DNA of 64,000 nucleotides, taken from the NCBI RefSeq assembly GCF_028765345.1, contig NZ_JARAJZ010000008.1, forward strand, positions 162,911 to 226,910, given 5' to 3'. This document shows, piece by piece, positions 1 to 9,408 of the stretch. The notes under the pieces were generated by a model that had not been told where the DNA came from, ran no database searches, and saw nothing but the letters and a program-made list of their open reading frames with translations. Every line of letters starts with the position of its first letter. Within the stretch, counting starts at the first letter, position 1. The position numbers and the translations under genes were made by a program. Origin of the DNA: Sporolactobacillus sp. CQH2019. Lineage in GTDB: Bacteria; Bacillota; Bacilli; Bacillales; Sporolactobacillaceae.

Positions 1-1144
1 GGTCATTGCAAACCGGGCCCTTGAATTAATCGGAAAAGCAAAGGGCGAATATGCCGTAATCAGTCCGAACAGCCATGTCAATATGTCCCAATCAACAAAC
101 GACGTCTTTCCCACAGCCACCCATATTGCCTCGCTGCGGCTGCTGAAGCGTCTGCTGCAGACGATGCAGCAGATGCATGAGGCGGTTCTTAAAAAAGCGC
201 GGGCCTTTGACTCGATTATTAAACTTGGCCGCACCCATCTGCAGGATGCCGTACCGATCCGGCTCGGTCAGGAATTCGAAGCCTATGCCCGGGCCATAGG
301 CCGGGATATCGGACGGATCAGGGGTCTGGCCGACGGCCTCTATCAGGTGAATATAGGCGGGACAGCGGTCGGAACGGGTCTGAACGCCGATCGGAAGTAC
401 AGGGAACACGTCGTGGTCCGTCTGGCGGAGATCAGCGGCCTGCCTTTAAGAAGAGCCGAGGATCCTGTCGACGCCACACAGAATACAGATGTTTACACCG
501 AAGTCTCGGCGGCGCTGAAGATATGCATGATCAGCCTGTCAAAAATAGCCAACGATTTACGCCTGATGGCTTCGGGACCGCGGGCAGGTTTCGGTGAGAT
601 TATCTTGCCCGCCCGCCAGCCGGGCTCCTCGATCATGCCCGGAAAAGTCAATCCGGTCATTGCCGAAGTGATCAATCAGGTTGCATTTCAGGTAGCCGGC
701 AACGATCTGACCATTTCGATGGCCGCCGAAGCCGGGCAGCTGGAATTAAACGTCATGGAACCGGTCCTGGTGTTCAATCTGCTGCAATCGCTGACGATTA
801 TGGATCATGCCTTTCTTTCATTTACAAATTATTGCCTGAACGGGATTGAAGCGAATAAAGAACGTCTGAAAGCCTACGTTGAGAACAGTGTGGGGGTCAT
901 CACGGCGCTCAGTCCGCATATCGGTTATGAAGCGGCTTCCCGGCTTGCCCGTGAAGCAATTCTGAAAGGAAGACCGGTCCGTGAAATCTGCTCTCAAAGC
1001 GGTCTGCTCTCGGAAGAAGAATTGAATGCAATGCTGAACCCTTATGAGATGACAGAGCCGGGTATTTCAGGTAAAAAAAAGGATCAGGATCTGTCTTTGC
1101 AAAATAACGGGCAGAAGATTAGAGAAATCGGCCGGTTCCGGTGA
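1..1144 (+). CDS. ansB: Aspartate ammonia-lyase (aspartase), 3' part
   Basis: Cytosolic enzyme that deaminates L-aspartate to fumarate and ammonia. The reading frame is open from base 2 and the window edge removes roughly the first 90 residues of a family that is usually about 470 long; 380 residues are visible. Two family signatures are clear: the substrate-binding stretch VNMSQSTND near the window start and the catalytic loop GSSIMPGKVNPV at about 629-664. The SPNSHVNMSQSTND context fits aspartase better than class II fumarase, which has a closely related fold. After the usual end near the GISG motif the protein continues for about 23 polar residues, a small C-terminal extension. A terminator hairpin follows at 1181. 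A fumarase assignment is possible but less likely. Confidence 0.88.
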   Translation, partial: VIANRALELIGKAKGEYAVISPNSHVNMSQSTNDVFPTATHIASLRLLKRLLQTMQQMHEAVLKKARAFDSIIKLGRTHLQDAVPIRLGQEFEAYARAIGRDIGRIRGLADGLYQVNIGGTAVGTGLNADRKYREHVVVRLAEISGLPLRRAEDPVDATQNTDVYTEVSAALKICMISLSKIANDLRLMASGPRAGFGEIILPARQPGSSIMPGKVNPVIAEVINQVAFQVAGNDLTISMAAEAGQLELNVMEPVLVFNLLQSLTIMDHAFLSFTNYCLNGIEANKERLKAYVENSVGVITALSPHIGYEAASRLAREAILKGRPVREICSQSGLLSEEELNAMLNPYEMTEPGISGKKKDQDLSLQNNGQKIREIGRFR

Positions 1145-1180
1145 AACGGACAACGATCCGGCGGAACAGAATAAGACAAC

Positions 1181-1215
1181 GTTCGCAGGGAAAGTGATTC
1201 TTGCGGACTTTTTTT
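1181..1215 (+). terminator. Rho-independent terminator after aspartase
   Basis: An 8-bp stem (GTTCGCAG with TTGCGGAC, including wobble pairs) encloses a 12-base loop and runs into seven T. It lies 37 bases after the aspartase stop. Confidence 0.6.
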
Positions 1216-1259
1216 GTATTCCGGAGCGATCTTCGGCTCTGAACGATCGATCCGTAAAA

Positions 1260-1322
1260 GTTCGCAAATCGACGGTAATCGACCGAGAAACGGTAATAAA
1301 CGACTGAGAATCGGCGGCAGCG
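1260..1322. repeat. Short 21-bp-period repeat remnant
   Basis: Two units with cores GACCGAGAAAC (1281) and GACTGAGAATC (1302) are exactly 21 bp apart. A more decayed unit precedes them. The core resembles the GACCGATAAAC core of the large array at 44 kb. It lies in the 420-bp gap between aspartase and csoR. The rest of that gap shows only a possible TTGACA at 1346 without a good partner. Confidence 0.45.
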
Positions 1323-1513
1323 CCCCAAAAATTGCCGGTCGGCGGTTGACAATTATCGTTAAAACCCAAAAAATCAATATAGGCCTATAATCGGTGTTTA
1401 TTCGGATCTTTTCGGCCGGCGCCGGACGATGATCTTTGCCTGCTGAGGGCGGGCTTTCAAAAAGAACGGGCGCTCTTTCGTCTGTTCAGACGGATGCGGC
1501 GGAGGATCCGGCT

Positions 1514-1541
1514 TGATATAGATACCCTGCAGGGGTATAAT
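1514..1541 (+). promoter_or_regulatory. csoR promoter with CsoR operator in its spacer
   Basis: A sigma-A promoter with TTGATA at 1514-1519, a 16-bp spacer and TATAAT at 1536-1541. A near-perfect palindrome, ATACCCTGCAGGGGTAT, lies at 1522-1538 and fills the spacer. It matches the TACCC/GGGGTA type of operator bound by CsoR repressors of copper operons. Apo-CsoR bound here would block RNA polymerase; copper would release it. The likely transcript covers csoR-copA-copZ. Confidence 0.85.
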
Positions 1542-1565
1542 AAATATACAAAGGAGGGAAAAGCG

Positions 1566-1901
1566 ATGAATCAGGATGAAGACTGCCGCTGCTCCCATAC
1601 TGAACTCGGCATGCAGCCGGGAAAATCGCCCGTTGAACCGCGGACAGCCGAAGAGAAGCAAAAGATTATCAACCGGCTGAAGCGCGTGGAAGGCCAGGTT
1701 CGCGGGCTGCAGAAGATGATTGAAGAAGACCGTTATTGTGTCGATATTCTGATCCAACTGTCCGCCGTTGAGGCTGCTCTGAAAAAAATCGGCTATTCCG
1801 TGCTTGAGCGGCATACAAGGACGTGCGTTTCCCGGGCCATAGAAGAAGGCCGGGGGACCGATCAGGTCAATGAACTGTTAAAAGTCCTGAAACTTTTTTA
1901 A
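1566..1901 (+). CDS. csoR: Copper-sensing transcriptional repressor CsoR
   Basis: A 111-residue DUF156/CsoR-family repressor of the copper efflux operon. ATG 1566 follows AAGGAGGG at 1551. The N-terminal 35 residues are polar and contain extra Cys/His (DCRCSHTE). The core starts at the KQKIINRLKRVEGQVRG helix. The Cu(I) ligands of the family are all present: Cys in RYCVDI, and His and Cys in the HTRTC motif. This makes copper a better guess than the nickel, formaldehyde or persulfide sensors of the same fold. It is first in an apparent operon with copA (gap 18 bp) and copZ. Autoregulation is expected from the operator overlapping its own promoter. Confidence 0.93.
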   Translation: MNQDEDCRCSHTELGMQPGKSPVEPRTAEEKQKIINRLKRVEGQVRGLQKMIEEDRYCVDILIQLSAVEAALKKIGYSVLERHTRTCVSRAIEEGRGTDQVNELLKVLKLF

Positions 1902-1919
1902 ATATAGAGGATCGGGGGG

Positions 1920-4331
1920 GTGTATGTGACTAAGAAAAAAGAAATGCAGATCGGCATCACAGGCATGACCTGCGCATCCTGTTCCAATAGAATTGAGAAA
2001 GTGCTGAATAGGATGGACGGAGTGACGGCAAATGTCAATCTGGCGCTTGAGAACGCGCAGGTCACTCTGGATGAGGATCAGGCAAAACCGGAGGATATCG
2101 CTGAAAAAATTCGGAAACTCGGTTACGGCGTCCTCGAGAAGCGTCTCGATGTTGCGATTCACGGCATGACCTGTGCGTCATGTGCCGCACGGATTGAAAA
2201 AGGATTGAATCGGATTGCCGGCATCTCTTCCGCCCGGGTGAATCTGGCGACAGAAACCGGCACGATTATCTATCAGCCCGGAATTGTGGAACCGGATTCA
2301 ATATATGATAAAGTGAAAAAACTCGGCTACGAGGCCGTTCCCCTTCACGATACGGGAAACAGTGAAAAAAATAAAGAACTAGTTGGGAAAAGGAACAAGC
2401 TGATTCTGTCGGCACTGCTCTCGCTTCCGCTTCTATATACGATGATCGGGCATCTTCCCTTTCAAACGGGCATGCCGATGCCGGCGCTGCTGATGAATCC
2501 ATGGTTCCAGTTCCTGCTTGCAAGCATCGTTCAGTTTTATATCGGCTGGCAGTTTTACAGCGGGGGAGCGCGGGCACTGCTCAATAAAAGCGCCAATATG
2601 GATGTGCTCGTGGCGCTCGGGACGAGTGCGGCCTACCTTTACAGTGTGGTCGGGACTTTCCGCTATCAGCTTGCCGGCGTCAAAAATCCCGCTCTCTATT
2701 TTGAAACAAGCGCGATTCTGATTACGCTTGTTTTACTTGGAAAGTACCTTGAAGCCCTGGCGAAAAAACAGACGACAACGGCAATCACCGATTTGATGAA
2801 ACTTCAGGCGAAAGAAGCGACCGTGATTGAAAACGGCCGTGAACGGAAAGTATCTGTCGATGAAGTCAGATGCGGCGATTGGCTCCGGGTCCGTCCAGGC
2901 GAGAAGATTCCCGTTGACGGAATCGTCGTCGACGGACATTCTTCAGTGGATGAATCGATGATTACCGGCGAATCTTTGCCGGTAGAAAAAAATGAGGGCG
3001 ACAGAGTGATCGGCGCCACCGTCAATGCTCATGGCCTATTGACCATGAAGGCGGAAAGGGTCGGCAAGGATACGGCTCTGGCGGGAATCGTCAGGATCGT
3101 CGAAGAAGCGCAGGGATCGAAAGCGCCGATTCAGCGGCTTGCCGACAGTATCTCGGGCATTTTCGTCCCGATTGTGATCGCCATTTCAGTGCTGGTCTTT
3201 GTCGTCTGGATATCGGCTATTTATCCCGGCGAACTGGCGCCCGCGCTGACGGCCGCAATCAGCGTGCTTGTCATTGCCTGCCCGTGCGCACTCGGCCTGG
3301 CAACGCCGACGTCAATCATGGTCGGAACCGGCAAGGGGGCCGAGAAGGGTATTCTTTTCAAGGGCGGCGAATACCTTGAGGCCACTCAGAATCTTCAGGC
3401 AATCATGTTTGACAAGACCGGAACGATTACAAACGGAAAACCTGAAGTCACGGATCTCATTCCTTTCGGCGAGATGGATCGGCACGAGCTGCTGATACTG
3501 GTCATGGCGGCGGAAAACGCCAGCGAGCATCCGCTTGCCCGGGCAATCGTTTCTTATGGTGAGGATCAGGGCATCTATACCTTCCCCGCACCCGAAAATT
3601 TTGAGGCGCACGCCGGGTACGGTATTACCGCCGAAGTTGCCGGCCATAAGCTGGCTGTCGGCACCCGGCGATTGATGGGCCAGCAAAAGACTGATATCCG
3701 CATGGCTTCGGAAGAGGCGCGGAGACTCGAATCCGATGGAAAGACGGTCATGTTTGCCGCGGCAGACGGCCGGCTGCAGCTGATTATTGCCGTGGCCGAT
3801 ACGATCAAGGATTCATCGAGACAGGCTATTGCCGATCTGAAGGCACGGGGCCTCGGCGTCTACATGATCACGGGTGATAACAGGCAAACGGCGGAGGCGA
3901 TCGCCCGAAAGGCGGGGATCAGCCATGTCATTGCCGAAGTTCTTCCTGAAGAAAAGGCGGAAAAAGTTAAAGAACTCCAGAAACAGGGGCTGAATGTGGC
4001 CATGGTCGGCGACGGCATCAACGACGCTCCCGCCCTGGCTGTGGCCGATATCGGCATGGCGATCGGCACAGGAACCGATGTGGCGATTGAGGCTGCCGAC
4101 ATAACGCTGGTCGGCGGCGATCTGAAGCATGTAGCCAAGGCGCTGGATCTGAGCCGGAAAACAATGCAGAACATACGCCAGAACCTGTTTTGGGCCTTGT
4201 TCTACAATGCGATCGGCATTCCCGTCGCGGCCCTCGGCCTGCTTGCTCCGTGGGTAGCCGGAGCAGCGATGGCCTTCAGTTCCGTCTCGGTCGTTTCAAA
4301 CAGTCTGAGATTGAAACGCATGCGCATCTGA
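1920..4331 (+). CDS. copA: Copper-exporting P1B-type ATPase CopA
   Basis: Membrane ATPase that pumps Cu(I) out of the cytosol, 803 residues. Two N-terminal heavy-metal-binding domains each carry GMTCASC (Cys 18/21 and about 70 residues later). Further on are the TGES actuator motif, the intramembrane metal motif CPC (about residues 454-456), the phosphorylation site DKTGT (Asp about 498), the HP dipeptide in SEHPLA, and the hinge [10 protein letters not shown]. The start is GTG 1920 or GTG 1926, in frame; the G-rich run at 1914-1920 would serve the latter. Length and domain order match Bacillus CopA. Zinc or silver ATPases share the scaffold, but the CPC motif with a CsoR and CopZ neighbour points to copper. 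Confidence 0.95.
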   Translation: MYVTKKKEMQIGITGMTCASCSNRIEKVLNRMDGVTANVNLALENAQVTLDEDQAKPEDIAEKIRKLGYGVLEKRLDVAIHGMTCASCAARIEKGLNRIAGISSARVNLATETGTIIYQPGIVEPDSIYDKVKKLGYEAVPLHDTGNSEKNKELVGKRNKLILSALLSLPLLYTMIGHLPFQTGMPMPALLMNPWFQFLLASIVQFYIGWQFYSGGARALLNKSANMDVLVALGTSAAYLYSVVGTFRYQLAGVKNPALYFETSAILITLVLLGKYLEALAKKQTTTAITDLMKLQAKEATVIENGRERKVSVDEVRCGDWLRVRPGEKIPVDGIVVDGHSSVDESMITGESLPVEKNEGDRVIGATVNAHGLLTMKAERVGKDTALAGIVRIVEEAQGSKAPIQRLADSISGIFVPIVIAISVLVFVVWISAIYPGELAPALTAAISVLVIACPCALGLATPTSIMVGTGKGAEKGILFKGGEYLEATQNLQAIMFDKTGTITNGKPEVTDLIPFGEMDRHELLILVMAAENASEHPLARAIVSYGEDQGIYTFPAPENFEAHAGYGITAEVAGHKLAVGTRRLMGQQKTDIRMASEEARRLESDGKTVMFAAADGRLQLIIAVADTIKDSSRQAIADLKARGLGVYMITGDNRQTAEAIARKAGISHVIAEVLPEEKAEKVKELQKQGLNVAMVGDGINDAPALAVADIGMAIGTGTDVAIEAADITLVGGDLKHVAKALDLSRKTMQNIRQNLFWALFYNAIGIPVAALGLLAPWVAGAAMAFSSVSVVSNSLRLKRMRI

Positions 4332-4375
4332 TCCGATACATTGATTCGTTGCGGTTCGGAAGGAGGTGATAACAG

Positions 4376-4585
4376 GTGGCGGAAAGGACTCTTGAAGTCG
4401 AAGGCATGAGCTGCGACCATTGCAAAATGGCCGTTTCGGGTGCATTGAATGGATTGGACGGCGTTTCTGCCGTTTCTGTCGATCTGGCAGCCGGCAAAGT
4501 GGATGTCAGTTATGACGAGAAAAAAGTAAGCTTTGAACAGATGAAAGACGCTGTAGAAGACCAAGGTTATGATGTGGTTAAATAA
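4376..4585 (+). CDS. copZ: Copper chaperone CopZ
   Basis: A 69-residue single heavy-metal-associated domain that carries Cu(I) to CopA and to CsoR. The metal site is the GMSCDHC motif near residue 11. The start is GTG 4376, preceded by AGGAGGTGA at 4361. It is third in the csoR-copA-copZ set, 44 bp after copA, and a strong terminator follows. The length and the C-terminal YDVV end match the family. Confidence 0.93.
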   Translation: MAERTLEVEGMSCDHCKMAVSGALNGLDGVSAVSVDLAAGKVDVSYDEKKVSFEQMKDAVEDQGYDVVK

Positions 4586-4624
4586 ACTGCTGCAAAGATA
4601 GCGGAATCGGAAAATCACGCTGGA

Positions 4625-4675
4625 AAAACGTCTCTATTTTGTATGCCGTGCGTGCATACAAGAGAGACGTTTTTT
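4625..4675 (+). terminator. Terminator of the copper operon
   Basis: A long hairpin: AAAACGTCTCT pairs with AGAGACGTTTT, and an inner TTGTATGC pairs with GCATACAA. It ends in a T run. It is 40 bp after the copZ stop. Confidence 0.85.
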
Positions 4676-4797
4676 AATGTAAAAAAACCGCCGCTGATCT
4701 ATTATTCTCTGTTTTTTTGCCGAAAGCACTCTCTATTCGGAGGAAAATGTTTTATCCTATATATAATAATAGAAGGAGAAATCGGAGGGGGACAAGG

Positions 4798-5916
4798 TTG
4801 ACGATGCTGGATGCTCAGCTTGCACAAAAAATCGTCGGGGAAGTCCGGCTGCTTACCGAGGAAAGCATCATTATTGCGGATCGGAACGGCATTATTATTG
4901 CAAGCACCGACGGGGAACGGCTGGGGCAGCTTCATGAAGGGGCACGCCGGGCGATTGTCAGAAGGGAAACGCTGACTATTACACAAGCGACGGCCGGACA
5001 GTGGCAGGGCGTCCGGGCCGGCATCAATCTGCCGATTTTTTTCCGGGATGCCGTTGTCGGTGTGATCGGCATCACCGGAGAACCGGAAAAGGCCGCTCAT
5101 TACGGGCATCTTCTGCAGAAAATGACAGAACTGCTCATTCAGGAAAGCTACTATCAGGAACAACAGGATTTTCATGAGCGGATGCTTGAACAATTTGTAT
5201 TTGACTGGCTGAACAATCGTGAATGGGATGATTCATTTATCAGCCTGTCAAAGATACTGAATATCAATCTCCGCTGTGACCGCCAGGTTGTATTCGTGCG
5301 CATCCTCCGGCCGGCCGGAAAGAAAGACGGCCGGCCCGGTGCCGTACTGCGGGAACTTCTTAGCCCGAATAAGGACGATATCTTTGTTCGCTGGGGGAAC
5401 GATCATTTGCTGCTGCTGATCGACGTATCCGACCGCCGGCGCGATCTGCCGGGTCAGATCGAAGAATGGGCGTCCCGTATTAAAAAGCGGATAGGAAAAC
5501 AGCCGACGATCGGCGTCGGTTCGGCTCTCCCCGCGAAAAAGCTGAAGTATTCCTTCCATCAGGCGAAACGCGCCCTGAACGTCACCGGTAAACTGCAGCC
5601 GATCATCTATGACAAAGATCTGACGCTGGAAATGATCAGCGACGGCCTGGATAAAGAAACAAAGCAGCTGTTTACCGAACGGGTGATCGGTCAAATACTG
5701 TCGGACCGGGAACTGCTCGATACATTGAGAAATCTGTTCGCTCACAGATTTTCATTCAAAGAAACCAGCGCTGTCATGCATATTCACATCAATACCCTGC
5801 ATTATCGTTTGAAAAAGCTGCAGCTGGAAACGGGGCTTGATACAAAAGATATGCGCAGCCGTGTCGTCCTTTTTCTTGCTCTGACTTTTTTGGATGATCA
5901 GACAATAATGCCATGA
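4798..5916 (+). CDS. CdaR/PucR-family regulator, probable regulator of glycolate oxidase genes
   Basis: Cytosolic transcription regulator of the carbohydrate diacid regulator (CdaR) type, 372 residues. The N-terminal 130 residues form the sugar-diacid recognition domain (starts LDAQLAQKIVGEV, with a VVGVIGITG strand). A GGDEF-like middle section follows. The C terminus is a PucR-type helix-turn-helix, containing HINTLHYRLKKL. TTG 4798 is favoured because GGAGGGG at 4784-4790 lies 7 bases upstream; ATG 4804 is the alternative. It precedes glcD-glcF in the same order as the B. subtilis ysfB-ysfC-ysfD cluster. It probably responds to glycolate or a related hydroxy acid; that ligand is inferred from context. 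Confidence 0.85.
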   Translation: MTMLDAQLAQKIVGEVRLLTEESIIIADRNGIIIASTDGERLGQLHEGARRAIVRRETLTITQATAGQWQGVRAGINLPIFFRDAVVGVIGITGEPEKAAHYGHLLQKMTELLIQESYYQEQQDFHERMLEQFVFDWLNNREWDDSFISLSKILNINLRCDRQVVFVRILRPAGKKDGRPGAVLRELLSPNKDDIFVRWGNDHLLLLIDVSDRRRDLPGQIEEWASRIKKRIGKQPTIGVGSALPAKKLKYSFHQAKRALNVTGKLQPIIYDKDLTLEMISDGLDKETKQLFTERVIGQILSDRELLDTLRNLFAHRFSFKETSAVMHIHINTLHYRLKKLQLETGLDTKDMRSRVVLFLALTFLDDQTIMP

Positions 5917-6070
5917 ATGAAAGCGTTACTTTTAGCGATTTACACATAGAAAAAACAGGATTATTAAATTATAATAATACTAAACAATCACAATATCGCC
6001 ATGAAAAATTCATAGATTAAACAAGATTTGACGGATACAAGCTTTACGGTAAAGAAACGGAGGAGAGAGC

Positions 6071-7504
6071 ATGTCTTCAAGAAAATTCCAGAAGAAGCTG
6101 AACAAACTTAAAGAAGGGCTCGCCGATATTGTCGGAACGGAAAATGTCGACGATACAACAACCGGCAGGCTGGTCTATTCCTATGACGCGACGCCGAATT
6201 ATCAGTCGCTTCCGGACCTGGTGGTCGCACCCGGTAACGCCGAAGAAACCGCTGCGGTTCTAAAAATGTGCAGCGAGACGGAAACACCTGTCTATTCAAG
6301 AGGATCAGGATCCAATCTATGCGCGGATACTTGCCCCGTCAAAGGCGGGGTTGTTCTGCTGTCTAAACGTATGAACAAAATATTGGAATTGGATAAAGAA
6401 AATCTGGCGGTGACGGTAGAGCCGGGCGTGATCACAAAAACCATCTGCGATAGGGTCGAGAAAGAAGGGCTGTTCTATCCGCCGGATCCGAGTTCCATGA
6501 AAGTATCGACAATCGGCGGAAACATCAGTGAAAATTCGGGCGGCCTGCGCGGATTGAAATACGGCGTGACGCGCGATTACGTCATGGCGCTTCAGGTTGC
6601 CCTGCCGAACGGGGAGCTGATCCGCACGGGGGGAAAGCTGACCAAAGACGTTGCGGGGTATGATCTGACGCGCCTTTTTATCGGATCGGAGGGGACGCTG
6701 GGCGTAATCACGGAAGCCACGCTGAAACTCATCCCCAAACCGGAATCGCAGAAGACTATTCTTGCGCTGTACCAGGATATCGAGGCGGCCGGCCGCTCGG
6801 TTTCCAAGATTATTGCCAACAAGATGATACCGGTCACACTGGAGTTTCTCGATCAGGATACTTTACGGGCAGTCGAAGATTTTGCCCACATCGGACTGCC
6901 GACCGATGTTAAAGCCATTTTGCTGATCGTCCAGGACGGCCCGCAGGAGATCGTCGACCGGGACATTAAGAAAATTGCGGAGATCTGCCGCAGCGAGCAG
7001 GCCGTGGATGTTCAGCTTGCCGCTTCCGCAGAACAGGCGGAAAAACTGGCGACGGCGAGAAGGTCGGCATTGAGCGCGCTCGCCAGGCTGAAACCGACAA
7101 CGATTCTGGAAGACGCCACGGTGCCTCGTTCGGAAATCGCAACGATGGTCCGGGCAATTGCGGAAATTGCTGAAAAATACAAAGTACGGATCTCGACATT
7201 CGGGCACGCGGGCGACGGCAATCTCCATCCGACCTGTCTGACCGATTCACGGAACAAAGAGGAGATGCAGCGTGTCGAGTCGGCTTTCGCCGAAATATTC
7301 GAGAAGGCGATTGAGCTGGGCGGCACGCTTACCGGAGAACACGGGATCGGCATGACGAAAGCGCCCTATCTGAAGTGGAAGATCGGGGAAGCGGGGCTTG
7401 AAGTGATGCGCGGAATCAAGCAGGCGATTGATCCGAAAAACATTATGAACCCCGGCAAAGTGTTTGCGGAAGAATCGAAAGAAAGGATGGCGGCGGCAAA
7501 ATGA
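6071..7504 (+). CDS. glcD: Glycolate oxidase subunit GlcD (FAD-linked oxidase)
   Basis: Flavoprotein subunit that oxidises glycolate to glyoxylate, or a related 2-hydroxy acid such as D-lactate; 477 residues. It has the FAD-binding PCMH domain (GSGSNLCAD near residue 79, then STIGGNISENSGG and GSEGTLGVI). The C-terminal FAD-linked oxidase domain ends with the motifs FGHAGDGNLHP and GTLTGEHGIG. ATG 6071 follows CGGAGGAGAG. Its stop overlaps the glcF start in an ATGA arrangement, so the two are translationally coupled. The substrate cannot be fixed from sequence alone because D-lactate dehydrogenases share this architecture. Confidence 0.88.
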   Translation: MSSRKFQKKLNKLKEGLADIVGTENVDDTTTGRLVYSYDATPNYQSLPDLVVAPGNAEETAAVLKMCSETETPVYSRGSGSNLCADTCPVKGGVVLLSKRMNKILELDKENLAVTVEPGVITKTICDRVEKEGLFYPPDPSSMKVSTIGGNISENSGGLRGLKYGVTRDYVMALQVALPNGELIRTGGKLTKDVAGYDLTRLFIGSEGTLGVITEATLKLIPKPESQKTILALYQDIEAAGRSVSKIIANKMIPVTLEFLDQDTLRAVEDFAHIGLPTDVKAILLIVQDGPQEIVDRDIKKIAEICRSEQAVDVQLAASAEQAEKLATARRSALSALARLKPTTILEDATVPRSEIATMVRAIAEIAEKYKVRISTFGHAGDGNLHPTCLTDSRNKEEMQRVESAFAEIFEKAIELGGTLTGEHGIGMTKAPYLKWKIGEAGLEVMRGIKQAIDPKNIMNPGKVFAEESKERMAAAK

Positions 7505-8823
7505 TGACGGCATCGGTGAAAAAGAAAATCCAGAAAGAATTCAAAGAAAAGATGGATTATGATGAATTGCTCAACTGTATGCGCTGTGGTTTTTGTCTGC
7601 CGTCATGTCCGACCTACATCGAAACCGGCCGGCAGGAAAAATATTCGCCGCGCGGCCGGATCGCACTGATGAAGGGCGTTGCCGACGGGATTATTGAACC
7701 GGACGACGACATGGCGCATTCACTCGATCTTTGTCTCGGATGCAGGGCCTGTGAACCGGTTTGCCCGTCCGGAGTAAAATACGGCCGCCTGCTGGAGGAT
7801 GCCCGCAGTATCATCCAGGCGAACAAGAAACAGTCGCTACCGGTGAAAATGCTGAGAAAAGGAATTTTTGAAGAACTGTTCCCGCATCAGAACAGAATGG
7901 AGAAGGCGACCAGTCTGCTCGGATTTTACCAGCGGAGCGGCCTGTCCAAAGCGGCCCGCAAGATCGGATTTATGGAACTCTTTCCTTCCAGCATGGCGAC
8001 GATGGAGAAAGTGCTGCCGGAAGTGCCGAAGCGCAGGGAAATAAAACGGCGCCCGCGTTTCTTTGAACATGAAGGAGAAAAAAAAGCGACGGCGGCGCTG
8101 TTTGCCGGCTGTCTGATGGACACCATGTTCTTTTCTACAAATAATGCAACGATCCGGCTGCTTCAGAAAGCGGGCTGCGACGTGGTGATTCCCGAAAATC
8201 AGTTGTGCTGCGGTGCGCTTCACGGGCACGGCGGGGAGCTGGAGAGGGCCAAACAGATGGCCAAGCAGAATATTGAGGCATTTGAGAAAGAAGAGGCAGA
8301 TTACATTGTTACCAATGCCGGCGGCTGCGGCGCCTTTTTGATTGAATACGATCACCTTTTAAAGGACGAGCCTGAGTGGGCCGATCGGGCGAAGCGTTTT
8401 GTTTCCAAGCTCAAAGATATTTCTGCGGTTCTCATGGATCTGGATTTTCTGAAAAAGAACAGGCTTCATCTGCCTGAGCAGACGGTCACGTATCAGGATT
8501 CCTGCCACCTGCGCAACGTAATGCAGACGTTCGAAGAACCGCGCGCGCTTCTGAAGGCGATCGAAGGTGTGCACTATGAAGAAATGGAAGGCGCGAATAC
8601 ATGCTGCGGTTCAGCCGGTATCTACAATATTGTGGAACCGGACATGGCGATGCAGATTCTCGACCATAAAATGGAAAAGGTTGAAAAAACACACGCACGG
8701 ACGATTGTCACGGCAAATCCGGGCTGCCTGCTTGAAATGAAGCTGGGGATTGAACGTGCAAATAAAACAGGTTCGGTCCGGGCCGTGCACATTGCCGATC
8801 TGCTGCTTGAAGCACTTGATTAG
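7501..8823 (+). CDS. glcF: Glycolate oxidase iron-sulfur subunit GlcF
   Basis: Electron-transfer partner of GlcD, 440 residues. Two 4Fe-4S ferredoxin motifs are visible near the N terminus: CMRCGFCLPSCP and CLGCRACEPVCP. Two cysteine-rich CCG domains follow (CCGALHG at about residue 240 and CCGSAG at about 370). Two ATG codons (7501 and 7504) are possible starts; both overlap the glcD stop. Overlap and family pairing indicate a GlcDF complex passing electrons to the membrane quinone pool. No terminator is seen directly after the stop; the next good one is at 9208. Confidence 0.88.
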   Translation: MMTASVKKKIQKEFKEKMDYDELLNCMRCGFCLPSCPTYIETGRQEKYSPRGRIALMKGVADGIIEPDDDMAHSLDLCLGCRACEPVCPSGVKYGRLLEDARSIIQANKKQSLPVKMLRKGIFEELFPHQNRMEKATSLLGFYQRSGLSKAARKIGFMELFPSSMATMEKVLPEVPKRREIKRRPRFFEHEGEKKATAALFAGCLMDTMFFSTNNATIRLLQKAGCDVVIPENQLCCGALHGHGGELERAKQMAKQNIEAFEKEEADYIVTNAGGCGAFLIEYDHLLKDEPEWADRAKRFVSKLKDISAVLMDLDFLKKNRLHLPEQTVTYQDSCHLRNVMQTFEEPRALLKAIEGVHYEEMEGANTCCGSAGIYNIVEPDMAMQILDHKMEKVEKTHARTIVTANPGCLLEMKLGIERANKTGSVRAVHIADLLLEALD

Positions 8824-8888
8824 GCGTACTCCTATTTGCAAGCAGAGTTGATTGCCGGACAGTCCCTTACTGAGAAGCTGCCTCCGAC

Positions 8889-9095
8889 GGCCGATAAACC
8901 AAGCGCCACGACTGATAAACTGTTCCAGACGATTGATAAACCAAGCTTCCCGGCGCTGCGGCTCGATCGTCCAGCTTCAGAGCAAGTTTCCGGCGATTGG
9001 GAGCGAGTTTTCGGAAATTCGGCGCGACTTTCTGGCAATTCGGAGCGAGTCTAGCCCGATTCGGAGCGACCTAGGCCTGATTCGGCGCGACTGTT
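8889..9095. repeat. Two adjoining 21-bp-period repeat blocks
   Basis: Block 1 (8889-8951) has three 21-bp units with the core GAYYGATAAAC. Block 2 (8970-9095) has six 21-bp units with the core ATTCGGAGCGACTTT. Both blocks keep the 21-bp spacing although their units differ. They lie between the glcF stop and the terminator at 9208, so they would be in the glcF 3' untranslated region. Short reading frames through them give heptapeptide repeats, but no ribosome site supports translation. The core of block 1 is shared with the array at 44 kb. Confidence 0.75.
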
Positions 9096-9207
9096 CAAAT
9101 TCAGTTTGATCGCCCGACTCTGATCCGGGGCAACCGTTCATCGGGTTCGGCTTCCTAAGTTTGGTGCAGTAAGGGGCTTTTATTTTCAGCACATCTGCAT
9201 GTCAATC

Positions 9208-9237
9208 ATTGGCTGCCCGGGGCAGCAATCTTTTTTT
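9208..9237 (+). terminator. Rho-independent terminator
   Basis: GCTGCC pairs with GGCAGC around a CGG loop, extended by ATTG/AAT with a bulged G, then seven T. It is 385 bp beyond glcF and is probably the end of that transcript. Confidence 0.7.
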
Positions 9238-9354
9238 GAATGATCGCTTATCTTTAACGAAAGACTGCTGATTCGTGTGAGTAAACATCCCTATTTGTAT
9301 ATTCAGAGTGAAGACGGGGATTCCGTTCCGGCGCTCATTTGAAAGAGGGCCGAT

Positions 9355-9393
9355 AAAAAAACCGCGATGGAAATCAGTTCATCGCGGTTTTTA
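9355..9393 (-). terminator. Terminator after the SspL-like gene
   Basis: The stem AAAAACCGCGATG / CATCGCGGTTTTT has A and T runs on both sides, so it can work on either strand. It sits 16 bp after the stop of the small minus-strand gene at 9409-9546, which supports that gene being real. Confidence 0.85.
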
Positions 9394-9408
9394 TGACCCG
9401 TTCATTTG

